A DNA stretch of 64,000 nt from JAKFYM01 sp964416595 (GTDB taxonomy: Bacteria; Bdellovibrionota; UBA1018; CAIPTA01), in assembly GCA_964416595.1 (NCBI GenBank), contig CAYQES010000007.1, forward strand, positions 1 to 64,000, given 5' to 3'. Positions within the stretch are counted from its first letter, which is position 1; each line of letters starts with the position of its first letter. The translations under genes were made by a program, and so were the position numbers. Positions 42,814 through 52,795 of this stretch are shown here, piece after piece. Below the pieces are notes generated by a model. That model saw only the letters and a list, made by a program, of their open reading frames with translations, ran no database searches and was not told the origin of the DNA.

Positions 42814-43335
42814 ATGAAAACCCTGCTTGTTTTTTTAGCTCTTTTTTACTCTTTTTCTGCCGAAGCGAAAATAGTTTGGAACTATCGCTTAGAGCCAACG
42901 GATAAAATCTTGGGCGGCAAAGTAAAGATTTCTGAAATCGAAACGAAACAGGGCTATCGCCAAATTAAGTTCAAATACAAAATGCAAACTGTGGTGGGTT
43001 ATAAGGAATCGTGGCTGCCTTATAATTTTCCACAGAAAATATTTGATCGTGAATATCTACTGAGCCTACCGTTAAAAATTGAAACCCATGTGGGTAGCTA
43101 TCCCCATGGCTGGGAAGCCTGGAGCGAAAGCTTTCGCATCATCCGTGAAACTCCCGTGGGGGGCGTGGAAAGTTTTCGGTTGCGCACCAAAAATAATAAA
43201 AACAAAGAAACCAATGAATTCCGCATTTTTGTGAATCCCGCTGAGGACGCCTGGAGCCGGATTGAGTTCACGGTGATGATGGGTGGTTATCAAGTGCAGA
43301 TTTTTGGTGATCTAGAAGACGTAGTAGATGAATAG
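42814..43335 (+). CDS. Secreted hypothetical protein
   Basis: 173 aa; signal peptide to AEA (~18); beta-rich, lacking Cys, resembling DUF3108-like periplasmic proteins only loosely. AAGGA SD. Preceded by 216 bases without a credible gene. Confidence 0.6.
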   Translation: MKTLLVFLALFYSFSAEAKIVWNYRLEPTDKILGGKVKISEIETKQGYRQIKFKYKMQTVVGYKESWLPYNFPQKIFDREYLLSLPLKIETHVGSYPHGWEAWSESFRIIRETPVGGVESFRLRTKNNKNKETNEFRIFVNPAEDAWSRIEFTVMMGGYQVQIFGDLEDVVDE

Positions 43336-43337
43336 CT

Positions 43338-43595
43338 CTAGAGAGCGATCACGCCTTTAATCGTTTTTACTTTCGCGTAAATTAAAAGCACCTCATTCGC
43401 CGATCCCATGGCGCAATGAAATGTATAAGCCAAATATTTATTACCACTGGAGGGTTTCACCTCGGTGCGCTCCGCAGGTGGCATTAGTGCCTCTAGGGCT
43501 TTGCCTTGGTCCGCGGGTACAATGAACTTAAAAGGATAAAGGCTTGGCCAACTATGAACCTCATTGAGCATTTTTAGGAATTTTTGGTTTCCCAT
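43338..43595 (-). CDS. DUF493 (YbeD-like) protein
   Basis: 85 aa: YPFKFIVPADQGKALEAL, RTEVKPSSGNKYLAYTFHCA, and an ALLxIYxxVKxIxGVxxAL-like end. This is the small ferredoxin-like DUF493/UPF0250 fold, possibly an allosteric regulator. Downstream of pstB by 21 nt. Confidence 0.78.
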   Translation of the reverse strand: MGNQKFLKMLNEVHSWPSLYPFKFIVPADQGKALEALMPPAERTEVKPSSGNKYLAYTFHCAMGSANEVLLIYAKVKTIKGVIAL

Positions 43596-43616
43596 GCGTA
43601 CTGGCTATACCAGAAA

Positions 43617-44396
43617 TTAGCCGAATCTGCCCGTGATGTAGTCTTCCGTGAGTTTTTGGGAAGGGGTGGTGAAGATTTTCTCTGTGCGATCAAATTCCAC
43701 GAGTTCGCCCATATACATAAAGGCCGTATAATCGCTAATACGACCAGCCTGTTGCATATTATGGGTTACAATTAAAATGGTTACGTTTTTCTTGAGCTCG
43801 GTCACAAGCTCTTCCACCCGGGCCGTAGCGATAGGATCCAATGCCGAGGTAGGCTCGTCGAACAAAAGAATTTCTGGTTCATTGGCTAGGGCTCGGGCGA
43901 TGCAAAGTCGCTGTAATTGGCCGCCAGAGAGGTTAAAGGCTAGTCCGTGGAGGCGATCCTTTACTTCGTCCCACAGGGCGGCTCCCCTCAAGGCCTTTTC
44001 TATTTTTTCGTCCAGGATGGAGCGGCGATTTACGCCTCGAACGCGCAGGCCATAGGCTACGTTTTCATAAATGGATTTTGGAAAAGGATTGGGTTTTTGG
44101 AACACCATGCCGATGCGCATGCGCACCTCGATCGGATCCACACTGCGGCTTATGATATTCAAATTTTCCGGGAAGAGGGTGATTTCACCCTCGTAGCGAT
44201 TGCCGGGATATAAATCATGCATGCGATTAAAGCAGCGTAGGAAGGTGGTTTTTCCGCAGCCAGAAGGGCCAATCAGAGCCGTAACCCGGTTTTCAGCGGC
44301 TTTAAGATTGATGCTTTTGAGGGCTTGCACTTTACCGTAATAGAAGGAAAGATTTTTGCTCTCCGCCTTCACCTTTTCGATTTCTTTTATCGGCAT
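43617..44396 (-). CDS. pstB: Phosphate ABC transporter ATPase PstB
   Basis: 259 aa. Walker A GPSGCGKTTFLRC, signature LSGGQLQRLCIARAL, Walker B LLFDEPTSALDP; PstB-specific FNRMHDLYPGNRYEGEI. Powers high-affinity phosphate import with PstSCA. Confidence 0.97.
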   Translation of the reverse strand: MPIKEIEKVKAESKNLSFYYGKVQALKSINLKAAENRVTALIGPSGCGKTTFLRCFNRMHDLYPGNRYEGEITLFPENLNIISRSVDPIEVRMRIGMVFQKPNPFPKSIYENVAYGLRVRGVNRRSILDEKIEKALRGAALWDEVKDRLHGLAFNLSGGQLQRLCIARALANEPEILLFDEPTSALDPIATARVEELVTELKKNVTILIVTHNMQQAGRISDYTAFMYMGELVEFDRTEKIFTTPSQKLTEDYITGRFG

Positions 44397-44406
44397 AGTT
44401 TCCTCT

Positions 44407-45330
44407 TCACCATTTAATCCGTTTACGGAAGTGGTATCGCAAATAAATTGCCAAAGCGTTCATAGAAAGGGTCATTCCCAGGAGCACCACGCCGGCGGCA
44501 GCGGCATTCACGTGGAACTCCTGTTGCGGTCGGGAAACCCAATTGAACATCTGAATGGGCATCACTGTAAAGGGAGAATGGATCCAGTCCATGTTTACAA
44601 AAGGCGGAGCTACAGAAAAGGGCGTGGGTGGCAAGAAAGCGATGAAAGTAAGGGCGCCAATGGTAATAAGTGGAGCCGTTTCACCAATGGCCCGAGACAG
44701 GGCAATCACTACGCCTGTAAGAATACCGCCCGTGGAATAAGGTAAAACATGGTGCTGCACCGTTTGCCATTTTGTAGCACCCACGGCCATGGCCGCTTCC
44801 CGAATTGGGGAGGGAATGGTGCGAATGGCTTCCCGGGTGGCTGTGATCACAATGGGCAAAATCAAAAGTGCTAGGGTGAGGCCCGCGGTGAGAATGCTCG
44901 CACCAAAACCAAATTTATACACAAAGATGCCTAAGGCCATCAGGCCAAACACGATCGAAGGAACCCCAGCTAAATTGGTGATATTGATTTCGATCATGGC
45001 CGTGAGGAAGTTTTTCTTGGCGTATTCCTCTAAATACACACCGGCGGCCACACCAATTGGAATCGCGGTGCCGGCTGTTACTAGCATCACAAGAGTGCTA
45101 CCTACCCAGGCAGAAAGGATGCCCGCTTGGTCCGGAAAGCGGGAGGGAAAGGAGAGCAGGAATTGGCTAGAAATGCGAGGTACGCCATCGGTGGCTAGGT
45201 CGATAATGAGAGCGCCTAAAGTGATAATGGAGCAAAATAAGCAAAGTAGGCCTAAAAGAGCGAAGAAAAAATCCCGCAGCTTGTGCTTCGCGACCATTGC
45301 TTTTAGGGCTTTGGCTTCAGATTGATTCAT
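44407..45330 (-). CDS. pstA: Phosphate ABC transporter permease PstA
   Basis: 307 aa, six membrane segments, EAA-like loop EAAMAVGATKWQTVQHHVLP and SRAIGETAPLITIGAL. Its ATG shares a base with the pstC stop (TAATG). Confidence 0.95.
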   Translation of the reverse strand: MNQSEAKALKAMVAKHKLRDFFFALLGLLCLFCSIITLGALIIDLATDGVPRISSQFLLSFPSRFPDQAGILSAWVGSTLVMLVTAGTAIPIGVAAGVYLEEYAKKNFLTAMIEINITNLAGVPSIVFGLMALGIFVYKFGFGASILTAGLTLALLILPIVITATREAIRTIPSPIREAAMAVGATKWQTVQHHVLPYSTGGILTGVVIALSRAIGETAPLITIGALTFIAFLPPTPFSVAPPFVNMDWIHSPFTVMPIQMFNWVSRPQQEFHVNAAAAGVVLLGMTLSMNALAIYLRYHFRKRIKW

Positions 45331-46226
45331 TAGTACTGCTCCCGAAATTTTTTACGGAATAAATAGCCTGCGATATTAAAAAAGAAAGTGAGAAGCAAAA
45401 GAACGAGGCCGGCGGCGAAAATCGACTGATAGCCAATCGAATCATGGGGCAAATCCCCCAGAGAAACTTGCACGATATAAGCCGTGATAGTGGCCGCGGG
45501 TTGAGCGGGGTTTAAAGTGAAATTAGGCTGCATGCCGGCAGCAATGGCTACCACCATAGTTTCGCCAATGGCCCGGGAAATTCCTAAAATATAGGCGGAA
45601 GTAATGCCGGAAAGGGCCCCGGGCATCACCACGCGCACGGCAGTTTGGAATTTGGTGGAGCCCATGGCGTAGGCGCCTTCGCGCATTTGCATAGGCACAG
45701 CGCGCATAGCATCTTCACTCAACGAGCTAATATAGGGCACGATCATAATGCCGATCACGAGGCCTGCGCTCAGCATATTGAAGCCCGGTAGATCGGGATA
45801 AATTTTCTGTAAAAGCGGAGTCACAAAAAGTAGGGCGAAGTAGCCGTACACTACAGTGGGCACAGCCGCTAAAAGCTCCAGCATGGGTTTAATCACTTCG
45901 CGAAAGCGATTGGGCGCATATTCGCTAAGATAAATGGCAGAGATAGTTCCTACGGGCACAGCAAAAAGAAGCGCCACTAAGGTAGTGATCAGGGTGCCAC
46001 AAAGAAGAGGCAAGATTCCGTATTTAGGATTGGCAAAAAGAGGAGTCCATTCTTTTTCCGTGAAGAACTCGATCAACGAAACGATTTTGAAAAAAGGCAG
46101 GGATTCAAACACCAGAGTAAACACAATGCCTGCCGTGGCCACAATGGCCAGGCAGGCAGAGAGAAGTAAAAAAAGCTCAATACAGGCTTCTTTTGCTCGC
46201 ATTATATAAGAACGGTTATTGAGCAT
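45330..46226 (-). CDS. pstC: Phosphate ABC transporter permease PstC
   Basis: 298 aa, six membrane segments, EGAYAMGSTKFQTAVRVVMP and SRAIGETMVVAIAAGMQPN. One base separates it from pstS. Confidence 0.95.
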   Translation of the reverse strand: MLNNRSYIMRAKEACIELFLLLSACLAIVATAGIVFTLVFESLPFFKIVSLIEFFTEKEWTPLFANPKYGILPLLCGTLITTLVALLFAVPVGTISAIYLSEYAPNRFREVIKPMLELLAAVPTVVYGYFALLFVTPLLQKIYPDLPGFNMLSAGLVIGIMIVPYISSLSEDAMRAVPMQMREGAYAMGSTKFQTAVRVVMPGALSGITSAYILGISRAIGETMVVAIAAGMQPNFTLNPAQPAATITAYIVQVSLGDLPHDSIGYQSIFAAGLVLLLLTFFFNIAGYLFRKKFREQY

Positions 46227-46227
46227 C

Positions 46228-47220
46228 TTAGAGAGTGGCTTCTTTCTTCAAGATTTGGTCGATGGTTAAACCCACTTCTGAGTGGCCTCCAAAAGCCGTT
46301 CCCAATTTATTCTTTTTCAAGTGTTCCATGCCTGTTTTATAGGCTTTATCAGGCAGAGGAATGTAGTTCACTTGGCTTACAAGCTCGGAAGCATTTTTGA
46401 GGTAGAATTCCACAAACTCTTTTACCTCAGCTTTTTTGTAAGAATTTTCATTCACATAGATAAAGATTGGGCGAGAGAGGGGGTAGTAGGATCCATCGAT
46501 AACGGTTTTTTTCGACGGCAAAACTGCCTGCTGTTTTTTGGGGGCTTTATCGCCGCCCACTACAGCTAAGAGCTTTAACTTGCCTTTATTGGATTCGAAG
46601 TAAGAAAGCGGCATGAAGCCAAGAGCACCCTTATCGTTGGCTACACCCAACACCAAGGTATTGTCGTCTTCGCTGGCCGTGTAATCGCCCCGGGAAGCTT
46701 TTGCTTTGCCTGTTACGGCTTCTGTGAAGTAGTCGAAGGTTCCGGAATCAGCGCCGGCGCCATAGAGTTTGAGTTCTTGGTCAGGCCACTTAGCGTTTAC
46801 TTGATTCCATTTCTTGATCTTGCCTTGGGCTTCGGGCTCCCACATTTTTTTCAATTCATCCACCGTTACGGAACTGATCCAGGTAGCTTTCGGGTTTACC
46901 ACCACGGCGATAGCGTCGAAACCCACGGGTAGTTCAAAATATTTCACATTAGTTTTACGGCACTCTTCCATTTCTTTACTTAAAATAGGGCGGGAAGCAT
47001 TTTGCACGTCGGTTTCATTGCGGCAGAATTTTTTAAATCCGCCCCCAGTGCCGGAGATCCCTACGGTGAGTTGTACGGTACCTTTTTTGGTTTTTTGAAA
47101 TTCTTCGGAAACCGCCTCTGTTACGGGAAATACGGTGCTAGAGCCGTCCGCTTTAATTAGGGTGGGGCTAGCGTGGGCTGTAATAGAAGCTAGTAAGCTA
47201 AAACACACAAGTAAACGCAT
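46228..47220 (-). CDS. pstS: Phosphate-binding protein PstS
   Basis: 330 aa; signal peptide to AHA. Phosphate-binding loops KADGSSTVFPVTEA, VGISGTGGGFKKFC (SGTGGG), NASRPI and GADSGTFDYFTEAV are intact. Periplasmic receptor. AAGGAG SD. No phoU, phoB or phoR nearby. Confidence 0.96.
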   Translation of the reverse strand: MRLLVCFSLLASITAHASPTLIKADGSSTVFPVTEAVSEEFQKTKKGTVQLTVGISGTGGGFKKFCRNETDVQNASRPILSKEMEECRKTNVKYFELPVGFDAIAVVVNPKATWISSVTVDELKKMWEPEAQGKIKKWNQVNAKWPDQELKLYGAGADSGTFDYFTEAVTGKAKASRGDYTASEDDNTLVLGVANDKGALGFMPLSYFESNKGKLKLLAVVGGDKAPKKQQAVLPSKKTVIDGSYYPLSRPIFIYVNENSYKKAEVKEFVEFYLKNASELVSQVNYIPLPDKAYKTGMEHLKKNKLGTAFGGHSEVGLTIDQILKKEATL

Positions 47221-47276
47221 GGAACAACTCCTTCAATTTTGTAGTTGACTTAAAAGTACTCAACACACTCTAGCCG

Positions 47277-47288
47277 CTCTGCGCAGAG
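47277..47288. promoter_or_regulatory. 12-bp palindrome in the pst promoter region
   Basis: CTCTGCGCAGAG, 57 nt upstream of pstS. A canonical Pho box pair (CTGTCAT repeats) is not visible; one CTGACAT-like half-site occurs nearby on the pst coding strand. Confidence 0.35.
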
Positions 47289-47470
47289 GCAATGTCAGAT
47301 TTCCGTTAGAATTTTAGCAGATAATTGAAATCTTTGAATGTTTTTACTTTTTAATATGGAGCGGGGGGCAAAAAAATAAAATTTATTTATATGCGGCTAA
47401 AAAAATTAAGTAAGCTTAAAAAGTGAGACGAATCGTGGACTTTTCCTGGAAAGACGGGGGTTTTCCTGGT

Positions 47471-48547
47471 ATGACTCATAGCCAAATAACCATGAAAATT
47501 GAGTGTCACCTCACATCAACGCCTCGCGCTAAGACGCCAGCCCAAAATCTAGGGTTTGGGCGCATTTTTTCGGACCATATGTTTTTAATGGAGTACGAGG
47601 GCGGCCAATGGCGTAAACCCCGGATTGAACCCTATGGCCCCTTAAGCCTGGAGCCCGGAGCCTGCGTTTTGCATTATGCCCAGTGTTTGTTCGAGGGGAT
47701 GAAGGCCTTTCGTAGGGGAGATAAAGTGCGCCTATTCCGGCCTGAGTTCCATGCTCAGCGAATGGTGGGGGGGGCCAAGCGCCTTTGCATGCCTGTAGTC
47801 CCTGAAGAAATATTTTTAGAGGCCATTCGAACCTTGGTAAGGGTGGATTCTGGCTGGGTGCCTGATGCCCGGGGGGCAGCTTTATACCTACGCCCTACCC
47901 TGATTGGCACCGAATCCTTTCTGGGTGTGCGGCCCGCAGAGAAATACCTCTTTTTTGTGATCACCAGCCCCGTGGGTGCCTACTATACGGAAGGCTTTAG
48001 CCCCGTGAAAATTTGGGTGGAAGAAGAGTTTATTCGGGCGGCTCCCGGCGGCTTAGGTGCTATTAAAGCAGGGGCTAACTATGCGGCTAGTCTCTCGGCC
48101 TCTGTGCAGGCCAAAGCCAAAGGATTTTCCCAGGTGCTATGGTTAGATGCTTTGGAGCGCAAAAATGTGGAAGAAGTGGGCACGATGAATGTTTTCTTCC
48201 GCCTTAAAAACGAAGTAGTTACCCCGCCGTTAACGGGCACGATTTTAAATGGGGCTACTCGGGATTGCGTGATCCAGCTATTACGGGATTGGAAAATTCC
48301 TGTAAAAGAGCGCGCCATTTCCTTGGAGGAAATAACTAGCGCTTATGACCGGGGTGAGCTGCTGGAAGTGTTTGGTAGCGGAACAGCCGCAGTGATCTCA
48401 TCTGTGGGCGAGCTTACAAGCCGTAGCCGCAGCTTAAAGATTTGCCAGGGCAAGGCAGGGGAACTCACCCAGCGCTTATACGATGAGATCACAGCCATTC
48501 AGTATGGCGATGCGCCCGATCCTCACGGCTGGATCGAAGAAATCTAG
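47471..48547 (+). CDS. ilvE: Branched-chain amino acid aminotransferase
   Basis: PLP enzyme interconverting Leu/Ile/Val and their keto acids. 358 aa. LGFGRIFSDHMFLMEY at the start, LHYAQCLFEGMKAFRR, catalytic Lys in GAIKAGANYAASL, EEVGTMNVFF, FGSGTAAVISSVG. Matches the class-II BCAT subgroup. Start: ATG 47471 (MTHSQITMKIE) aligns with relatives; GTG 47423 and ATG 47492 are alternatives, none with a strong SD. Confidence 0.93.
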   Translation: MTHSQITMKIECHLTSTPRAKTPAQNLGFGRIFSDHMFLMEYEGGQWRKPRIEPYGPLSLEPGACVLHYAQCLFEGMKAFRRGDKVRLFRPEFHAQRMVGGAKRLCMPVVPEEIFLEAIRTLVRVDSGWVPDARGAALYLRPTLIGTESFLGVRPAEKYLFFVITSPVGAYYTEGFSPVKIWVEEEFIRAAPGGLGAIKAGANYAASLSASVQAKAKGFSQVLWLDALERKNVEEVGTMNVFFRLKNEVVTPPLTGTILNGATRDCVIQLLRDWKIPVKERAISLEEITSAYDRGELLEVFGSGTAAVISSVGELTSRSRSLKICQGKAGELTQRLYDEITAIQYGDAPDPHGWIEEI

Positions 48548-48582
48548 CTCCTCTTCTCTAAAACCGTTACAATGCTTTTAGC

Positions 48583-48897
48583 ATGTGGCGTAAATGCAGT
48601 TCTTGCAAAAAACCCATTTCCTTTGAAGCCGAGTATTGGGCGTGCAATGTTTCCACTTGCAATCGCCCCCGCACCTTTTTTTCTTTTTGTTCCGTGAGCT
48701 GTTGGGATGCGCACCTCGGATTGGTGCGCCACCGGGAATCTTGGGCCGAGGAGAAAAAAGCGCCCACGGAAAAAGTATGGCAAAAAGTTTTGGCAGGCGA
48801 AGAAATTTGGCCCCCTAGGCCGGCAAAAGAAAAAGAACCAGAGCCTGCTCCCAAAGTTTCTTCAGGGCCAAAAGTGGTGATTCGGCGAAAAAGTTAG
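48583..48897 (+). CDS. Small zinc-finger-like conserved protein
   Basis: 104 aa. Cys pairs CSSCKKPI, WACNVSTCNRPRT and FFSFCSVSCWDAHLG with HRESWAEE: a metal-binding pattern seen in deltaproteobacterial hypothetical proteins. Pro/Lys-rich basic tail. Function unknown. Convergent, 4-nt overlap with the next gene. Confidence 0.7.
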   Translation: MWRKCSSCKKPISFEAEYWACNVSTCNRPRTFFSFCSVSCWDAHLGLVRHRESWAEEKKAPTEKVWQKVLAGEEIWPPRPAKEKEPEPAPKVSSGPKVVIRRKS

Positions 48898-49571
48898 TTA
48901 GCTGTAGTGGTTTCCACGGGTGTGAGTGGAGCCGGCAATTGAAAGAGCTCGTCAGCCTCGAGGATCCGTTCGCCCTCGGGAGATTTTAACCGCAAGCGAT
49001 CCCATGTGGGGGCGTTGCCTTCCAAGAGAAGGGTAAAGCTTTTATAGCGCAGCATGAATTCTGGGAAGCGCCAGGTTCCATTGCGGTAGAGGCGCTCCCG
49101 GCCGAAGAAAAGAGTTTTGGCAACTACGGGCGAGTTTAGCTTTTTTCCTTTACGGGAAAAACGCTCGGGCCCTTCGCAAAAGAAAATCATTTTAGTGGCT
49201 GAAAGTTTTACTTTCGTGAATGCAGGGCACGCGAGCTGCCCAATTTTTTTCCACTGGTGATTTTGGCTATCGAACACGTGGAGCATGGGGCCGTCTTTTT
49301 TGGATTCCGCGCTGTGGGTGAGCACAAAAACTTTTTTCTTCTCGGGCACAAGCCCAATCACATCCCGTTGGGAAATTTCTTCGGGGAGCGGAATGCGGAT
49401 TCGTTCTCCACCCTGGAAGGGAAAGGTGATTACTTGGGATTCTTTTTTGCCATCGGCTTCTCTTTTTAAGCCTACGTATACAATGCCGCCATCGTCGTAA
49501 AATACGGTGGTGAAGTGAGTTTGGCTAAAGGCGAGTGTAGGAAATAACAAAAGCGCGAAGATCGTTTTCAT
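48894..49571 (-). CDS. Secreted hypothetical protein
   Basis: 225 aa; signal peptide to AFS (~16). Beta-rich; sections such as DVIGLVPEKKKVFVLTHSAE and PMLHVFDSQNHQWKKIG look like propeller blades. No family assigned. Confidence 0.6.
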   Translation of the reverse strand: MKTIFALLLFPTLAFSQTHFTTVFYDDGGIVYVGLKREADGKKESQVITFPFQGGERIRIPLPEEISQRDVIGLVPEKKKVFVLTHSAESKKDGPMLHVFDSQNHQWKKIGQLACPAFTKVKLSATKMIFFCEGPERFSRKGKKLNSPVVAKTLFFGRERLYRNGTWRFPEFMLRYKSFTLLLEGNAPTWDRLRLKSPEGERILEADELFQLPAPLTPVETTTAN

Positions 49572-49651
49572 GGCAGATCTCTACTATACCACCGAGAGCT
49601 AGGATTTATGAAAGCGAACTTTATTGCATTTGACACACGGAAGGCGGTTAT

Positions 49652-50695
49652 TTATTTCTTAACAGGGCAAAGGCCTTGGCTCGCAAGAGTCCAAGCGGCC
49701 ATTTTGTAGAGCACACGAGCGCCCACATTGGCGTCCCATTCCGTTTCACTTGGTGCTACTTCATTTAAATCAAACCCAATGATCGTGCGGCCTGAACGAG
49801 CCACTTCCCCGATGAGCAGCACGGCTTCGTAAAAATCCAAGCCACCCGGCACGGGGGTGCCGGTGCCGGGGCAAAGGCGAGGATCGAGCCCGTCGATATC
49901 AAAACTGATCCAAACTTTAGGTGGCAGATGAGAAACGATTTCTTTGGCCAATGCGTGCCAGGGTGAGCCTTCCGCTTTTCGTTTGGCGAGATGGAGATCA
50001 AAAAAAGTGGTGATGCGGCTCCGGGAATTGTGGATGTAGTTATATTCTTCTTCGCAGAAATCCCGGATCCCCACTTGCACCAATTTTTTCACTTCCGGAA
50101 TTTTTTCCATCACGTTGTGCATGATCGAAGCATGGGACCATTGAAACCCTTCATAGGCATTGCGCGTATCCGAATGGGCATCGATATGGAGAATGCCGAA
50201 GTTTTTTTCTTTTGCGGCCTGTGCCTGGATAGCACCAAAGGGAGTGGAATGATCTCCGCCCACGAGACCAATGATTTTACCTGCGTTGAGGATTCGGGAA
50301 GCTTCTTTAAAAACTTCTTCATTTAATTTTTCGCTTAACTCGTTCACCTTAGCCAAGGCTTTTTTAAGCTTCGGGTTTTTAGCTTTTCCATCAGCCTTGA
50401 TCACCATCTGAGCTGCGGCTTTTGCTTCCCGATTCCAACGAAGAATTTTGGAGGAAATCGGCAGCATGAATTGGCCCGCTTCGTAGGGTTTTTCTACCTC
50501 GAGATCAAAAAGATCCAATTGGTAACTTGCCTCGAGAATGGCGGCGGGGCCCTTTGAGGTGCCGCCGCCATAAGAAGTGGTGGCTTCCCAGGGCACGGGC
50601 AGATAAATCAGTTTGGATTCATTAAAATCATAGGGCAGGCCGAAAATGCCTGCGTCCGTATTGGCGGCGCCGTTGGGATCAAACTGTGTGCTCAT
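49652..50695 (-). CDS. Agmatinase / arginase family ureohydrolase
   Basis: 347 aa, Mn-dependent. GGDHSTPFGA, ILHIDAHSDTRNAYEG and SFDIDGLDPRLCPGTGTPVP supply all metal ligands. Probably agmatinase (putrescine synthesis) by subgroup, but arginase-type specificity cannot be excluded. A ~45-residue helical insertion (residues ~85-130) is notable. Overlaps the M3 peptidase stop (ATGA). Confidence 0.88.
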   Translation of the reverse strand: MSTQFDPNGAANTDAGIFGLPYDFNESKLIYLPVPWEATTSYGGGTSKGPAAILEASYQLDLFDLEVEKPYEAGQFMLPISSKILRWNREAKAAAQMVIKADGKAKNPKLKKALAKVNELSEKLNEEVFKEASRILNAGKIIGLVGGDHSTPFGAIQAQAAKEKNFGILHIDAHSDTRNAYEGFQWSHASIMHNVMEKIPEVKKLVQVGIRDFCEEEYNYIHNSRSRITTFFDLHLAKRKAEGSPWHALAKEIVSHLPPKVWISFDIDGLDPRLCPGTGTPVPGGLDFYEAVLLIGEVARSGRTIIGFDLNEVAPSETEWDANVGARVLYKMAAWTLASQGLCPVKK

Positions 50696-52710
50696 TTAAT
50701 CAATCCATCCCGCCGTAGAAGCGCCTTCGGATCAGGTTCCCGACCCCGGAATTTTTTGTACAGCTCCATGGGGTGCTCGGTGCCGCCCCGGGAGAGCACA
50801 TGTTGTTTGAAGGATTCGGCCACTTCTTTGCTAAAGATGCCTTTTTCCCGGAAAAATTCGAAGGCGTCCGCGTCCAAAACTTCCGCCCATTTATAGCTGT
50901 AGTAACCCGCGGAATATCCGCCCGCAAAAATATGGGAGAACGCGGCTGATGTGCTAGTGCCAGCCACGGGGGGAAAAAAGAGTGTGCGTTGCAGATTGGC
51001 GCGTTCGAAGGCTTCCACATCGTCCACATCACTTGGATCCTGGGCGTGCCACGCAAGATCCAGGAAACCAAAAGAAACTTGGCGCATGCTCATCCAGCCC
51101 GATTGAAACGTGGAGCTCGCTTTGATTTTTTTCACGAGTGATTCAGGGATCGTTTCCCCGGTTTGGTAGTGTTTGGCATAAAGCGATAATGCCTCTTGCT
51201 CGTTCACCCAGTTTTCCATCACCTGCGAGGGCAATTCCACAAAATCCCAATACACATTGGTGCCCGAAAGGGAAGCATAGGTGCAATCCGTGAGGAGGGA
51301 ATGGAGGCTGTGACCAAATTCATGAAAAAGGGTGCGCACTTCCTCGAGAGTAAGGAGCGAAGGCTGGCTCGCCGTGGGTTTTGTGAAATTGCACACAATG
51401 CTTACGTGGGGGCGAGATTTTTTTCCGCCCCAGATGCCTTGCTCTAGATAGTTGGTCATCCAAGCGCCGCTTTTTTTGGAGGCTCTTGGGAAAAAATCTG
51501 CATAGAAATAGCCCATGAATTTTCCCGAAGCTTCTTCTTTTACCGCAAAGGCTTTTACATCGGGGTGGTACACAGGAATATCGCTCCGCTCTTGGAAAGT
51601 AAGGCCATACAAGCGGCGGGCGTGTTCAAACACTCCGGCGATCACTTTTTCAAGCTGGAAATATGGCCGGAGCTCTTCTTGGCTTAAGGAATACTTTTCT
51701 TGTCGCAATTTTTCGGAATAGAAGCTCACATCCCACGGCTGCAAAGGATCCGGGCTTAACTTTTTCTTGGCCGCTCTTAGTTCTGATAAATCTTTTTCTG
51801 CCGCGGGTTTTGAGTGCGTGAGGATTTCTTCTAAAAAATCTTTCACCCGCTGCGGGTTATCGGCCATGCGTTCTTCCAACACAAAATCCGCATGGGTTTT
51901 ATAACCTAAAAGATTAGCGCGGTTATGCCTAAGAGATGCGATCTCTTTTAAGATGGGGCGATTGTCGTGGGGGGGCTTGGTGGCGCGGCTCGCGAGGGCG
52001 ATCCACATTTCTTTTCTGAGATCTTCTCTTGTGCAAAATTGCAGGAAGGGGCCAACGCTCGGAAAATGCAAAGTGAAGGCCCAGGCTTCGGGGCGGCCTT
52101 TTTCCTGGGCGGTTTTTTTGGCGTCTTCTAGGGTGCTGGCGGGTAAATCTTTTAAAGAATCGCCGTCGTCTACGAACAATATATATTCATTGGTGGCTTT
52201 TAATACATGATCGGAAAATTCTTGGGTGAGCACGGCCAAGCGCCGGTCGATTTCCCGCAATTTTTCTTTTTGTGCTTCGTTTAAAAGTGCGCCGTTGCGG
52301 CGGAAGGCTTTATAGGTTTTTTCGGTGAGTTTTTTTTGTTCGCCTTGCAGAGAGCTGAGTTTTGAGTCGTGCACTTCTTGCACGCGGGCGAAGATCGCCG
52401 CATTCAGCAAAAGATCGTTGGCGAGTTCCGCAAGTTTTGGGGAAATTTCTTTGGCCAAGGCTTGGAGAGTGTCGTTCGTGTGGGCGCTGAGCAGGTTGAA
52501 AAATACAATGCTCACCCGTTCTAAATATTCTTTATGAAACTCTATGCCTTCGATGGTGTTGGAGAAACTCGCGGGCGCCTGGGCGATTTGTTCCAATTTA
52601 GCCTTAGCTTGGCGAATGCCCTCTTCCAAGGCGGGCTTAAAATGCGAGTCCTGCAATTGATGGAAGGGGAAGGGGTGTTGGTCGTCGACAGGGATTTGGA
52701 ATGGATTCAT
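50692..52710 (-). CDS. M3 family oligopeptidase (PrlC/OpdA-like)
   Basis: 672-aa cytoplasmic zinc peptidase. Zinc motif HEFGHSLHSLL near residue 460 with the downstream Glu; ETIPESLVKKIKAS and TEHPMELYKKFRGREP are M3A features. Degrades short peptides. Translationally coupled to the ureohydrolase gene. Confidence 0.93.
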   Translation of the reverse strand: MNPFQIPVDDQHPFPFHQLQDSHFKPALEEGIRQAKAKLEQIAQAPASFSNTIEGIEFHKEYLERVSIVFFNLLSAHTNDTLQALAKEISPKLAELANDLLLNAAIFARVQEVHDSKLSSLQGEQKKLTEKTYKAFRRNGALLNEAQKEKLREIDRRLAVLTQEFSDHVLKATNEYILFVDDGDSLKDLPASTLEDAKKTAQEKGRPEAWAFTLHFPSVGPFLQFCTREDLRKEMWIALASRATKPPHDNRPILKEIASLRHNRANLLGYKTHADFVLEERMADNPQRVKDFLEEILTHSKPAAEKDLSELRAAKKKLSPDPLQPWDVSFYSEKLRQEKYSLSQEELRPYFQLEKVIAGVFEHARRLYGLTFQERSDIPVYHPDVKAFAVKEEASGKFMGYFYADFFPRASKKSGAWMTNYLEQGIWGGKKSRPHVSIVCNFTKPTASQPSLLTLEEVRTLFHEFGHSLHSLLTDCTYASLSGTNVYWDFVELPSQVMENWVNEQEALSLYAKHYQTGETIPESLVKKIKASSTFQSGWMSMRQVSFGFLDLAWHAQDPSDVDDVEAFERANLQRTLFFPPVAGTSTSAAFSHIFAGGYSAGYYSYKWAEVLDADAFEFFREKGIFSKEVAESFKQHVLSRGGTEHPMELYKKFRGREPDPKALLRRDGLIK

Positions 52711-52795
52711 AGTAAATCAGACTACCATAGGGCTAATGGGCCTTCCCAAAAGAAAAATAGTTGCGCCTGGCCCCTAATCGCTTTAACCACACAGG

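Noticed and set aside
42663..42905. 80-codon + strand ORF
   Set aside because: Overlaps the start of the real secreted-protein gene at 42814 and has no SD or domain.
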